From: Halorubrum sp. BOL3-1
Lineage (GTDB): Archaea; Halobacteriota; Halobacteria; Halobacteriales; Haloferacaceae
NCBI RefSeq assembly: GCF_004114375.1
Contig: NZ_CP034692.1
Location: forward strand, 1,426,001 to 1,490,000
DNA length: 64,000 bases
Reading direction: 5' to 3'
The translations under genes and the position numbers were made by a program. Under the pieces are notes generated by a model that had not been told where the DNA came from, did not search any database, and worked only from the letters and a program-made list of their open reading frames with translations. Shown here piece by piece: positions 16,869-26,945 of this stretch. Each line of letters starts with the position of its first letter. The first letter of the stretch is position 1.

Positions 16869-17810
16869 TCAGCCCATCTCGACCCGCGGGTCGAGGTAGC
16901 CGTACGCCACGTCTTGGATGATGTTTCCGAACACGCCGACGGCGATCACGACGACGGTTCCGCCGAGGAGCACGGGGAGATCGCGGTCAGCGACCGCCCG
17001 TAACAACAGGAGACCGAAGCCGTCGATACCGAACAGGACCTCGGTCACGAAGGTCGCGAGGACGAGCAGTCCGAGCGCCTCGGTGAAGAGCATCGAGAAG
17101 AACGGAATCGCGGCGTTCCGGAGGACGTGAGCCGCAACGCGATACCCCGACGCGCCCTTGGCCCTGACGAGCGAGACGAACTCCGCCGTGGCGTACTCCC
17201 GCGAGTGAGCCCGCGAGTAGCTGACGTATCCGCCGAGCAGCGCGGTGAAGGTCAGCCCGACCGGGAGCAGGTGATCGAAGACGAGCGGCGAGCGGTCCAG
17301 TCGGCCGTCGACCGCGAACGAAAAGGCCATCCCACCGAGCCAGAAGCCGGGGAGGGCAAAGAGCAGATACGCCGCCGCGACGCCGCCGGCCCCGACGCGG
17401 CTCTCCGGGCGCAACGCGGCGAACATCCCGATCGAGACCCCGCAGATAACGGCCAAGACGAGGGCGGGAACGACGTACGCGGCCGTCCGGGCGGCCGCGT
17501 CCATCACGAGCGGGAACACCGGTTCGCCGGTGGAAAGGGAGCTCCCCCAGTCGAGGACGACCATATTCCCGAGCCAGTCGACGTACACGTCGATTAACGG
17601 CCTGTCGAGGCCCCGCGCCGCGAAGTACTCAGCCCTGATCGCCGCGAGCGCCTCCGGGTCGTTCTCGCCGGCGTACCGAGCGAGTCCGATCTGTCCGGAC
17701 AGTACCCAGTCTTCGGTGAGCGTGAACAGCGCGAATATCGTCGTGAGGATGACCCAAGCGGTCACGAGTCCCATCGCCACCCGCTCGGCGAGGATCCGCA
17801 GCGGGTTCAT
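16869..17810 (-). CDS. Peptide-type ABC transporter permease (DppB-like)
   Basis: A 313-residue inner permease of the dipeptide/oligopeptide/nickel (PepT) ABC family. It starts with the characteristic N-terminal membrane helix and RxLxxRVxMGLVTAWVI pattern, has about six membrane segments, and carries the permease coupling loop RAKGASGYRVAAHVLRNAAIPF (EAA-like motif). It ends with the typical FGNIIQDVAYGYLDPRVEMG. It forms the partner of the divergently read permease at 18063-19274. No substrate-binding protein lies beside it. Substrate is unknown, most likely peptides. Confidence 0.85.
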   Translation of the reverse strand: MNPLRILAERVAMGLVTAWVILTTIFALFTLTEDWVLSGQIGLARYAGENDPEALAAIRAEYFAARGLDRPLIDVYVDWLGNMVVLDWGSSLSTGEPVFPLVMDAAARTAAYVVPALVLAVICGVSIGMFAALRPESRVGAGGVAAAYLLFALPGFWLGGMAFSFAVDGRLDRSPLVFDHLLPVGLTFTALLGGYVSYSRAHSREYATAEFVSLVRAKGASGYRVAAHVLRNAAIPFFSMLFTEALGLLVLATFVTEVLFGIDGFGLLLLRAVADRDLPVLLGGTVVVIAVGVFGNIIQDVAYGYLDPRVEMG

Positions 17811-18062
17811 CGGTGGTCACCCGGTTTCGGCGCTCGTGTCGTCACGTGAACGGTTCCAGAAAGACGAGGAGTCGACCGAGGCTTCGGAGGTGATTCAGAG
17901 GGCACGTTTACGGGTACCACAACTGGGAGGATATTAAATCACGGGCGTGCCCTCGGCGCTCGTCGTCGATTCGCCCCGAACGGCAGGTGATATTCACTGG
18001 CGTATCGCGGATCGGTCAGGTGGTTTTAACAGCCGTCCGTCGATACTACGGTCACCCTCCAT
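17811..18062. promoter_or_regulatory. Divergent promoter region of the split ABC cluster
   Basis: This 252-bp gap separates the minus-strand permease from the plus-strand permease/ATPase genes and must hold both promoters. TTTTAAC at 18022-18028 lies about 35 nt before the ATG at 18063. An AT-richer patch (GGATATTAAATCACG, about 17929-17943) is a candidate for the other direction. No clear operator is visible. Confidence 0.35.
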
Positions 18063-19274
18063 ATGCCGCCGACAGAAGACGATCCGCGGTTCGAAGACCT
18101 CGATTGGGACGAGATTCGACGCTCGAAGCGAACCGTCACCGCCGAGCGGGCCGTGCTGGCAGCCGGCGTGATCCTCCTCGTACTCGGTCGCGCGTACCAG
18201 GCGTCGTCGCCGGATCTGTACCTGATCGGTGACTGGCGTCCAGTTACCCTCGACTGGGTGTTCCTCCTCGCCGGGACCGTCTTAGCGGCGTACGGCGCCG
18301 TCCCGTTCGCGAAGCGGCTCCGGCGGCGGCGCGTCTCGCTCCGCGACCTCGTTCGGCGGCGACCCGCGGTGGCCCTTTCGGGCGCGTTCGTCGTCGGGCT
18401 CGCCGCCGTCGGCGTGGTCGGTCCCGCTCTGGGCGGATCGCCTCCGCTCCGGTTTCAGCACGCCTTCCACCCGCCCGTGGGGTTCGCCAGCACCGTGCCC
18501 CCGCAGGAGTGTCTCGGCGTCGAGACGGGCGGGGTGTTCGAGCGGGTGTGTCACGGGACGTGGGAGTATCCCCTCGGCACGAACAAGCGCGGCCACCCGC
18601 TCGGGTTCCTCCTCGTCGAGGGTGCCCGCACGGCGACGTACGTGGCCGTCATCTCGGCGGCGTTCATCGTTCCGCTGGCCGCGGCGGTCGGCGTCGTCGC
18701 GGGGATCCGCGGCGGCGTCGTCGACGCCCTGCTGTCGTCGTACGTCGACGTTCAGTTGTGTATTCCGGCGCTGCTGTTGTACTTCGTCGGCTACGCCTAC
18801 TACGGTCCCTCGCTTCTGTTGCTGCTCGGGACGTTCGGACTGCTGAGTTGGGGCGGGATCGCTCGGCTGGTTCGCAGCGAGGTGATCCAGCGCCGCGAGG
18901 AGGGGTACGTGTTGGTCGCCCGGAGCCTCGGCGCGTCGGGCGCGTACGTCGCTCGACGGCACATCCTTCCGAACAGCACGAACACGCTCGTTCCGGCGAT
19001 ATTTCAGCTGCTCGCGCTGTTCGTCCTCATCGAGGCGGGCGTCGCCTTCCTCGGGTTCCACGAGATCGGAACCTACTCGTGGGGGTCGACGATCAGCGAG
19101 TCGATCAACGCGGCGGTCGCCGGGCAATTACAGGAGCACGCCGACAAGCCCGCGTACAAGATCTGGTGGGTGTCGTCGATCCCCGCCGCCGCCCTGACGG
19201 TGACGCTCGTCGCGTTCAAGACGCTGGGAGACGGCGTTCGAGACGCCCTCGACCCGCGAGGTGACCGCTCGTGA
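18063..19274 (+). CDS. Peptide-type ABC transporter permease (DppC-like)
   Basis: A 403-residue permease, longer than the usual 290-330 because of an N-terminal cytoplasmic segment and two extra early membrane helices. The core shows the PLGTNKRGHPLGFLLVEGARTATYV entry region of DppC proteins (normally GTDxxGRDxxSR; here NKRGHPLG) and the coupling loop ARSLGASGAYVARRHILPNS. It ends with a characteristic TLGDGVRDALDPR. Its stop overlaps the GTG start of the ATPase gene by 4 nt. Pairs with the divergent DppB-like permease. Confidence 0.85.
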   Translation: MPPTEDDPRFEDLDWDEIRRSKRTVTAERAVLAAGVILLVLGRAYQASSPDLYLIGDWRPVTLDWVFLLAGTVLAAYGAVPFAKRLRRRRVSLRDLVRRRPAVALSGAFVVGLAAVGVVGPALGGSPPLRFQHAFHPPVGFASTVPPQECLGVETGGVFERVCHGTWEYPLGTNKRGHPLGFLLVEGARTATYVAVISAAFIVPLAAAVGVVAGIRGGVVDALLSSYVDVQLCIPALLLYFVGYAYYGPSLLLLLGTFGLLSWGGIARLVRSEVIQRREEGYVLVARSLGASGAYVARRHILPNSTNTLVPAIFQLLALFVLIEAGVAFLGFHEIGTYSWGSTISESINAAVAGQLQEHADKPAYKIWWVSSIPAAALTVTLVAFKTLGDGVRDALDPRGDRS

Positions 19275-20383
19275 CTCGTCCCCGCGACGGAAGCGACGGG
19301 ACTCCGATCCTCTCCGTGCGCGACCTCCGGACGCGAATCCGGACCGACGATGGGTGGCTCCACGCGGTCGACGGGGTGAGCTTCGACGTCGAACGGGGTG
19401 AGACGGTGTGTCTGGTCGGTGAGTCCGGCAGCGGCAAAAGCGTCACGTGCGAGTCGCTCACCGGTCTCGTCCCGCAGCCGCCGGCGGACGTGTCCTCCGA
19501 CGCCGTCGAGTTCGACGGGGGGTCCGTCTCCGACCGGTCGGAAGCGGAGCTGCGGTCGATCCGGGGGCGCCGAATCGCGCACGTGTTCCAGAACCCGCAG
19601 AGCGCGCTCGATCCGGTGTACACGGTCGGCAGACAGGTGACGGAGCCGATACGGATCCACGAGGACGTGAGCCGGTCGACGGCGGGAGACCGGGCGGTCG
19701 ACCTGCTGCGGCGGGTGGGCATCCCGCGCGCGAGCGAGCGTCTCGACAGCCATCCGCACGAGTTTTCGGGCGGGATGCAGCAGCGAATCGCCATCGCGGT
19801 CGCGTTGGCGGGGAACCCGGACCTGTTGATAGCCGACGAGCCGACGACCGCGGTGGACGTCACGGTTCAGGCGCGGCTGCTCGACCTGTTCCGGTCGATC
19901 GTCGGCGACGGGACGAGCGTGTTGCTCGTGACGCACGACCTGCGGGTCGTCGCCGCCGTCGCCGACCGCGTACTGGTCATGTACGGCGGGACGATAGTCG
20001 AGCGCGGCCCGGTCGAGTCGGTATTTTCCGCCCCGTCTCATCCGTACACGCAGGCGCTGTTCGACAGTTACGGGACGAGCGACGGGGCGTCGGTCGCGGA
20101 GCGGACCGCTCGCGGCGAGATACCGACGGACGGCTGTCGGTTCCGTGCGGAGTGCCCGCACGCGGTCGACGAGTGCGCTGGCGGCGCGCAGCCGGCGTTC
20201 CGCTCGGTCGACGGACCACCGGACCACGCGGCGTCGTGCGTCCATTACGGCCCGAACGGGGACCCGTCGCCGATCCGCGAAAACGCGACGTCGCCCGCCG
20301 ACAGCCGAGAGAGGAGATCGGAGCGTGCGCCGACGGACCCGTCCGCGACTTCGACCGCGGACACGGGGGATGAGCGGCGATGA
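19271..20383 (+). CDS. Peptide-type ABC transporter ATPase (DppD-like)
   Basis: A 370-residue ABC ATPase. Walker A is GESGSGKS (about 45), the Q-loop FQNPQSALDPVYTVG, the signature SGGMQQRIAIAVAL and Walker B LLIADEPTTAVDVTVQ, with the H-loop in VTHDLRVV. The oligopeptide/dipeptide C-terminal extension with a Cys cluster (GCRFRAECPHAVDEC and a later Cys) is present. It starts with GTG at 19271, translationally coupled to the permease before it and by an ATGA overlap to the ATPase after it. The C-terminal 40 residues are low-complexity. Confidence 0.85.
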   Translation: MTRPRDGSDGTPILSVRDLRTRIRTDDGWLHAVDGVSFDVERGETVCLVGESGSGKSVTCESLTGLVPQPPADVSSDAVEFDGGSVSDRSEAELRSIRGRRIAHVFQNPQSALDPVYTVGRQVTEPIRIHEDVSRSTAGDRAVDLLRRVGIPRASERLDSHPHEFSGGMQQRIAIAVALAGNPDLLIADEPTTAVDVTVQARLLDLFRSIVGDGTSVLLVTHDLRVVAAVADRVLVMYGGTIVERGPVESVFSAPSHPYTQALFDSYGTSDGASVAERTARGEIPTDGCRFRAECPHAVDECAGGAQPAFRSVDGPPDHAASCVHYGPNGDPSPIRENATSPADSRERRSERAPTDPSATSTADTGDERR

Positions 20384-21714
20384 GCGAGGACCTGATCTGT
20401 TCGGTCCGCGGTTTGGAGAAGCACTACCCGATCACCCGCGGACTGCTCCGACGGGAAGTCGGTCGCGTCCGCGCCGTCGACGGGGTGAGCTTCGATGTCG
20501 AGCGCGGAGAGGCCCTCGGGATCGTCGGAGAGTCGGGCAGCGGGAAGACGACGACGGCCCACACCGTCTTGGGGCTCGAAGCGCCGACGGCCGGCGAAGT
20601 CCGGTTCGACGGCGATCCGGTTTCGGAGCTGTCGGGAGACGAGCGCCGAGAGTTCCGCCGGCGCACGCAGCTGATCGTTCAGGACCCCAACGACGCCCTC
20701 GATCCGAGAATGACGATCGGGGAGGCGGTGGCCGAACCACTCCGGATCCACGGCCTCAACGGCGCCGAACGGCGGCGCGCGATCGTGGAAGACGTCCTCG
20801 AACGCGTCGGGCTGTCGGCGGACGACCTGAACCGATACCCACACGAGTTCTCCGGCGGCGAGAAACAGCGCATCTCGATCGCGCGGGCGCTCGTCGTCAG
20901 CCCCGACCTCATCGTCGCGGACGAACCGACGAGCGCGCTGGACGCGAGGGTCCGGTCCGAGATACTCGGCCTGCTGGACCGGATCCGCCGCGAGTTCGAC
21001 ATCGCCGTCCTGTTCATCAGCCACGACCTCGACGTCATCCGGCGGAACTGCGACCGGATCGCGGTCATGTACCTCGGTGAGACCGTCGAGCGGGGCGCGA
21101 CCGAGAGCGTGTTGGCGGAACCGGCACACCCGTACACGCGGGTATTGCTCTCGTCCGTCCCCTCTCTCGACCCGACGGACCGGGAACTGGGGCGTCCGCT
21201 GACGGACACGGTCCCGGACCCGAGCGATCCGCCCTCGGGCTGTCGGTTCCACCCGCGGTGTCCAGACGTGATCCCGCCGGACAACCTCTCGGTGTCCGAG
21301 GAGACCTGGCGAGCGATCGCGGGCTTCAGATTCTCCGTACAGGCGCGGGAGCTTCCGGAGAACGCGGTCGGCGGCGCCGATACGGAGCGCGCAGCGAGCG
21401 GCGACGCCGAGAGCCGCACGGCGGAGATCCGACGCGCCGTCGGTCTCGGGGAGGAAATCTCCGATACCGAGGCGGAGGCGGCGGTGGACGACGCGGCCGC
21501 GGAGCTCGCCGCCGGCGACGTCGACGCCGCGGACGAGATACTGGCCGCCGCCTTCGCCAGCGTCTGCGAACGCGAGACGCCGACCCCGGTCGGCCGACCG
21601 ATCGACGACGGGGCGGAACGGCGAACGGCGGGGGCCGTCAGCTGTCTCCGGCACAGCCGGGAAGGGGGTGCGGAGCCGGTTCGGCCGGACAGCGACGCCC
21701 GGGACGAGCGGTAG
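20380..21714 (+). CDS. Peptide-type ABC transporter ATPase (DppF-like)
   Basis: A 444-residue ATPase. It has Walker A GESGSGKTTT (about 50), FSGGEKQRISIARAL, Walker [17 protein letters not shown] and the family's Cys-rich tail PSGCRFHPRCPDVIP. Beyond the usual end near residue 320 it carries about 120 extra residues with a helical acidic segment (ETEAEAAVDDAAAELAAGDVDAADEIL) and further Cys residues (VCERET, VSCLRHS). The ATPase of the second cluster (22460-23788) has the same kind of tail. Last gene of the plus-strand unit; stop TAG. Confidence 0.85.
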   Translation: MSEDLICSVRGLEKHYPITRGLLRREVGRVRAVDGVSFDVERGEALGIVGESGSGKTTTAHTVLGLEAPTAGEVRFDGDPVSELSGDERREFRRRTQLIVQDPNDALDPRMTIGEAVAEPLRIHGLNGAERRRAIVEDVLERVGLSADDLNRYPHEFSGGEKQRISIARALVVSPDLIVADEPTSALDARVRSEILGLLDRIRREFDIAVLFISHDLDVIRRNCDRIAVMYLGETVERGATESVLAEPAHPYTRVLLSSVPSLDPTDRELGRPLTDTVPDPSDPPSGCRFHPRCPDVIPPDNLSVSEETWRAIAGFRFSVQARELPENAVGGADTERAASGDAESRTAEIRRAVGLGEEISDTEAEAAVDDAAAELAAGDVDAADEILAAAFASVCERETPTPVGRPIDDGAERRTAGAVSCLRHSREGGAEPVRPDSDARDER

Positions 21715-21807
21715 AGCGGGCGATAGGTCGGTGAGAACGAAGCGGTAGATCGGGCGAGATGTCGACGGTGGGGACAGTGGGTTGATCGGTCGGACGGCGA
21801 CGACGGC

Positions 21808-22347
21808 TCAGCGGACGATCCGCACCGTCGTTTCGTCGGTTAGACCGCGTTTCTCGGCGTCCGTCGCGTTGATCGCGGCCCCGATGGTGTGGGTCCCGGT
21901 TTCCGCCGGCTCCCACTCGCTTTCCGTGACTCTGAACAGCTGGTCCCACCGCTTTCGAAAATCCTTGCGTTCGCCGCGATCGAGCGACAGCCGTCCCTCC
22001 TCGTCGGGCGGGTCTCGGATGGGGACCTCGGCCGCCTCGAGGTTGCCGTCGACGGTCCACTCCCAGAGGAGCGGGGAGACCGTCGGGATCGATACGGGGA
22101 CCGGCAGGCGGTTACGAATGGTCACGCGAAACGGGACGGGATCACCGACCTCGTACTCGTCGACCGGCGTTTCGACGGCGACCGACACCGGAAGGTGTCG
22201 CAGCCGCCGCGGGATCAGGAGGTCGCTCAGCGTCGACGACGGGACCGATCGCAGCGCCTGAAGCTTGGTCTTTCGCTCTTTTTTCGACGGGGCGTGCGCT
22301 TCCTCGTCGTCGCGGTGGAGGGCGTTCGATTCGTAGATCCGACGCAT
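21808..22347 (-). CDS. BsuPI-like beta-sandwich protein, conserved in haloarchaea
   Basis: A 179-residue cytoplasmic protein (no signal peptide). After a basic N-terminus come beta-strands with spacing like the BsuPI intracellular proteinase-inhibitor fold: PVPFRVTIRNRLPVPVSI, LLWEWTVDG, a LDRGERKDFRKRWDQLF turn, and WEPAETGTHTIGAAIN. I suggest that fold, and the family may be the one annotated DUF7974 (from memory). The start at 22347 rather than 22380 is chosen because minus-strand GTTTTATC at 22378-22371 ends 23 nt upstream. It sits alone between the two ABC clusters. Confidence 0.55.
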   Translation of the reverse strand: MRRIYESNALHRDDEEAHAPSKKERKTKLQALRSVPSSTLSDLLIPRRLRHLPVSVAVETPVDEYEVGDPVPFRVTIRNRLPVPVSIPTVSPLLWEWTVDGNLEAAEVPIRDPPDEEGRLSLDRGERKDFRKRWDQLFRVTESEWEPAETGTHTIGAAINATDAEKRGLTDETTVRIVR

Positions 22348-22370
22348 TGTGGTCGCTACGAGGAGCGAAC

Positions 22371-22378
22371 GATAAAAC
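22371..22378 (-). promoter_or_regulatory. TATA box of the BsuPI-like gene
   Basis: Minus-strand GTTTTATC ends 23 nt before ATG 22347 and lies inside a longer reading frame that begins at 22380, so the shorter start is preferred. Confidence 0.55.
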
Positions 22379-22459
22379 ATTACGCCGGAGTCCGAGAATC
22401 GACGCGCCGGAGCCGGGGGATCGACCCGCCGGAATCCGAGCGAGGAGGGCGGTCGGCGG

Positions 22460-23780
<1,321 letters not shown>

Positions 23781-23788
<8 letters not shown>

Positions 23789-24857
23789 CGCGATCACCCT
23801 CGACGTGCTGCGCGGCCGCGCCGTCCGCCGGACCGGTCGTCTCGACGGAGTATGTGAGTCCCTGCGAGAGACCGTCCGTGTACTCGAGACAGGCCGCGGC
23901 GTGTTCCGTGTCGGAAGTGGCCTCCGAACCCGACTCGACGTCGGTGAGCGGCGGCTCCTTCCGCGTACACTTTTCCTCTGCGAACGGACAGCGCGGGTGG
24001 AAGCTACACCCGGAGGGGAGCTGAACGAGGTCGGGCATCACGCCGGGAATCGTCTGGAGCCGCTCCCGCTTGTCGTTGACGCGGGGGATCGAGCTCATGA
24101 GTCCGACCGTGTACGGGTGTTTGGGATCGTAGTAGAGCTCCTCGACCGGCGCCTTTTCGACCGGTTTCCCGGCGTACATTACCATGACGCGGTCACAGAC
24201 CTCAGCGATGACGCCGAGGTCGTGTGTGATGAGCTGGATCGCCGTGTCGAACTCGTCGGCCAGCTCCTCGAGCTCGTCGAGGATCTGCGCTTCGATCGTC
24301 ACGTCGAGCGCGGTCGTCGGCTCGTCCGCGACGATCAGGTCGGGGTCACACGACAGGGCCATCGCGATGATCGCCCGCTGTTGCATCCCGCCGGAGAACT
24401 CGTGCGGATAGTCGGAGAACCGCTCTTCGGCCTCCGGGATGCCGACGCGGTCGAGCAACTGAATCGTTCGTGCTTTCGCCTCCTTGGACGTGTAGTCCAA
24501 GTGGTGTTCGATCGCTTCCGCGATCTGACCGCCGACCGTGTACACCGGGTTGAGAGCCGTCTGCGCGTCCTGGAAGATCATCGAGACCTCGTTGCCGCGG
24601 ATCGAGCGGATCTCCGATTCGGACATCTCCAGCAGGTCCTGGCCTTTGAAGAGGATTTCGCCGCTCTCGATCTGGCCCGGGCTGTCGATCAGTCGAAGCA
24701 CGGAGAGCGCGGTGACGCTTTTGCCCGCTCCGCTCTCACCGACCACGCCGAACTTCTCGCCCCTCTCGATGCGGAACGAGAGGTTGTCGACGGCGGTCAC
24801 CACGCCCTCTTGCGTGTAGAATCGAACGGTGAGGTCTTTCACTTCGAGCAGCGCCAT
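23781..24857 (-). CDS. dppD: Peptide-type ABC transporter ATPase (DppD-like), second cluster
   Basis: A 358-residue ATPase: Walker [13 protein letters not shown] (about 37), Q-loop [15 protein letters not shown], signature [14 protein letters not shown], Walker [19 protein letters not shown] and H-loop [11 protein letters not shown]. The oligopeptide-family Cys motif [15 protein letters not shown] follows. It overlaps the permease gene before it by one base and the ATPase after it by 8 nt, so it is one tightly coupled operon. It powers peptide import together with the DppF-like subunit. Confidence 0.9.
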
Positions 24858-25909
24858 CAGTCCTCACCCCCGCGGCCGACACCCGTCTGCTGTGCGTCCA
24901 GTGCGTCGTTGATACCGTCACCTATCATGTTCATTGACATCACGAAGATGAAGATCGCCGATCCGGGGTACACGGTCGCCCACCACGGGATCTGTCCGCC
25001 CGGTCCCTGAATGAGCGTCGACCGCGTGGCGTTCAGCATCGTGCCCCACTCGGCCGAACTCGGGTCTAAGCCGAGTCCGAGGAAGCCGAGCGCGGCGACG
25101 CCGATGACGACGCTCCCGATGTTGAGCGACGCCAGCACGATGAGGGGCGGCATCGCGTTCGGAGCGATGTGTCTGAAGACCACCGAGCGGTCGCGCGCGC
25201 CGAGCGCTTTCGCGGCCATCACGTACTCGTTTTCCTTGATTTTCAGCACCTCCCCTCTCACCAGACGGCCGTATCCCGCCCAGCCGAAGAGGCTGAACGC
25301 TAAGACGAGCTGCCAGTAGCCGCCGCCGAGGATGGCGACGATGATGAGCGCCAGGATGAGACCGGGGAACGCGAAGATAGTGTCGACGATCCGCATCATC
25401 AGTTCGTCGACGTTACCGCCGTAGTACCCCGAGATGGACCCGTAGATCAGCCCGAACGACGCCGTGAGTCCGACGACGATGAATCCGATCGAGAGGCTGT
25501 ACCGGCCGCCGACGAGGAGCCGCGAGAACAGGTCGCGGCCGGAGCCGTCGACGCCCATCGGATACTGCCACGACGGCGGGTCGTACACGTTCACGCTCGA
25601 ATCGACCCCCAAGTACAGGATCGTCGTGGGGTCGTACGGGGCCAACGAGAAGGGCTGAACGACCATCCCGAACACTTCGATTGGACGCGCGAAGAGCGCA
25701 GCTAACACCATTACGACGACGATGACGAGCGCGCCCATCGCGGAGCGGTTCCGCTTGAACTTCTGGAAGCCGCGCCGCCAGCGACCGATCGTCTCGCCGC
25801 TCGATTCGTCAGTCCAGTCGGACATCGTCTCTCGGTCTCTGACGCGGTCCGAATCGAATCCGGAGACCCGGATTCGGCCGCGTTCGTCGTGCGTGTGTCG
25901 GTTAGTCAT
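24857..25909 (-). CDS. dppC: Peptide-type ABC transporter permease (DppC-like), second cluster
   Basis: A 350-residue permease. The PMGVDGSGRDLFSRLLVGGRYSLSIG entry motif (GxDxxGRDxxSR) is the DppC hallmark, and the coupling loop is AAKALGARDRSVVFRHIAPNA. About six membrane segments; ends MIGDGINDALD. An N-terminal cytoplasmic stretch of about 60 charged residues precedes the first helix. ATG 25909 overlaps the DppB stop by 8 nt; a longer start at 25951 would intrude further into the upstream gene. Confidence 0.9.
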   Translation of the reverse strand: MTNRHTHDERGRIRVSGFDSDRVRDRETMSDWTDESSGETIGRWRRGFQKFKRNRSAMGALVIVVVMVLAALFARPIEVFGMVVQPFSLAPYDPTTILYLGVDSSVNVYDPPSWQYPMGVDGSGRDLFSRLLVGGRYSLSIGFIVVGLTASFGLIYGSISGYYGGNVDELMMRIVDTIFAFPGLILALIIVAILGGGYWQLVLAFSLFGWAGYGRLVRGEVLKIKENEYVMAAKALGARDRSVVFRHIAPNAMPPLIVLASLNIGSVVIGVAALGFLGLGLDPSSAEWGTMLNATRSTLIQGPGGQIPWWATVYPGSAIFIFVMSMNMIGDGINDALDAQQTGVGRGGED

Positions 25910-26858
25910 ATCGGATCCTCGGATCAAGCGCCGCGTACACGATGTCGGCAACGAGATTCGCGAGAATGACGAAGAACCCGGTGAACAGGGTGATCGCCAT
26001 AACGACGTTGATCTCCCGCTGATTGATCGCGTCGATGAACTCCCGTCCGAGTCCCGGCCAGTTGAACACGACCTCCACGACCACCGAGCCGGCCACGATA
26101 GAGGCCGTGAGCGTCGCCGCGAGCGTGACGACCGAGATCAGGGAGTTCCGCAGTACGTGTTTGAGAATCACCGTCCGCTCGGGGAGTCCCTTCGCGCGGG
26201 CGGCGGTGACGTACTCCTTGTTCAGTTCCTCCGCCATCGAGGTCCGCATCACGCGCATGATGCTCGCCGCCGAGGCGGTCCCGATGGTGATACCTGGGAG
26301 AATCAGATACCACAGCATCTCCGGCGAGAGGAGAGACTGCCTCGAAGGCGCCAGCACCGGAAAGAGGCCCAGGTACAGCGAGAAGATCAGGATCAACATC
26401 AGTCCGAGCCAGAAGTTCGGGATCGAGATGCCGGACAGCGCGAGGAAGCGGCTGACGGTGTCGCCGAACTGGTCTTTGTTAACCGCCGCGTAGATCCCTG
26501 CCGGGATGGCGATGATGAGCGCGAACGCCCACCCGAAGAGACCGAGCGCGATCGTCTCCGGAAGCCGTCTCCACACGATGTCGGAGACCTCACGGCCGGT
26601 CTGGAGTTCCTGACCGAAGTCGCCGACGAGCACGTTCGAGATCCAGTCCAAGTACTGTTCCCAGACGGGGCCGGAAAGCCCCCAACGCTCGCGGAGCGCG
26701 GCCTCTTCGGCCGGGGTTACGTCCGGGTTTAACGCGACGAGTTGGGTAACCGGATCGCCGGGCGTCAGGTGGAACAGGCCGAACGTGATCACCGACACCC
26801 CGAACATGATGGGGATTATCGACAGCGTTCGTTTCAGTATGAAGCGTTGGAGGCTCAT
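25902..26858 (-). CDS. dppB: Peptide-type ABC transporter permease (DppB-like), second cluster
   Basis: A 318-residue permease with a typical DppB start (FILKRTLSIIPIMFGVSVITF, then HLTPGDPV), the GDFGQ motif (VGDFGQELQTG), the coupling loop ARAKGLPERTVILKHVLRNS and a C-terminal VADIVYAALDPRIRYD. Six membrane segments. It follows the binding-protein gene after 87 nt and overlaps the DppC gene. It forms the membrane channel with the DppC-like partner. Confidence 0.9.
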   Translation of the reverse strand: MSLQRFILKRTLSIIPIMFGVSVITFGLFHLTPGDPVTQLVALNPDVTPAEEAALRERWGLSGPVWEQYLDWISNVLVGDFGQELQTGREVSDIVWRRLPETIALGLFGWAFALIIAIPAGIYAAVNKDQFGDTVSRFLALSGISIPNFWLGLMLILIFSLYLGLFPVLAPSRQSLLSPEMLWYLILPGITIGTASAASIMRVMRTSMAEELNKEYVTAARAKGLPERTVILKHVLRNSLISVVTLAATLTASIVAGSVVVEVVFNWPGLGREFIDAINQREINVVMAITLFTGFFVILANLVADIVYAALDPRIRYD

Positions 26859-26945
26859 CGTTGCGTGGGTATCGTGGCGGGTTCAGTTGTCAGTAGGTGT
26901 AACGAGGTCATTTGTGTGAACGAAACGAGGTGTCCGCGGAACGCC

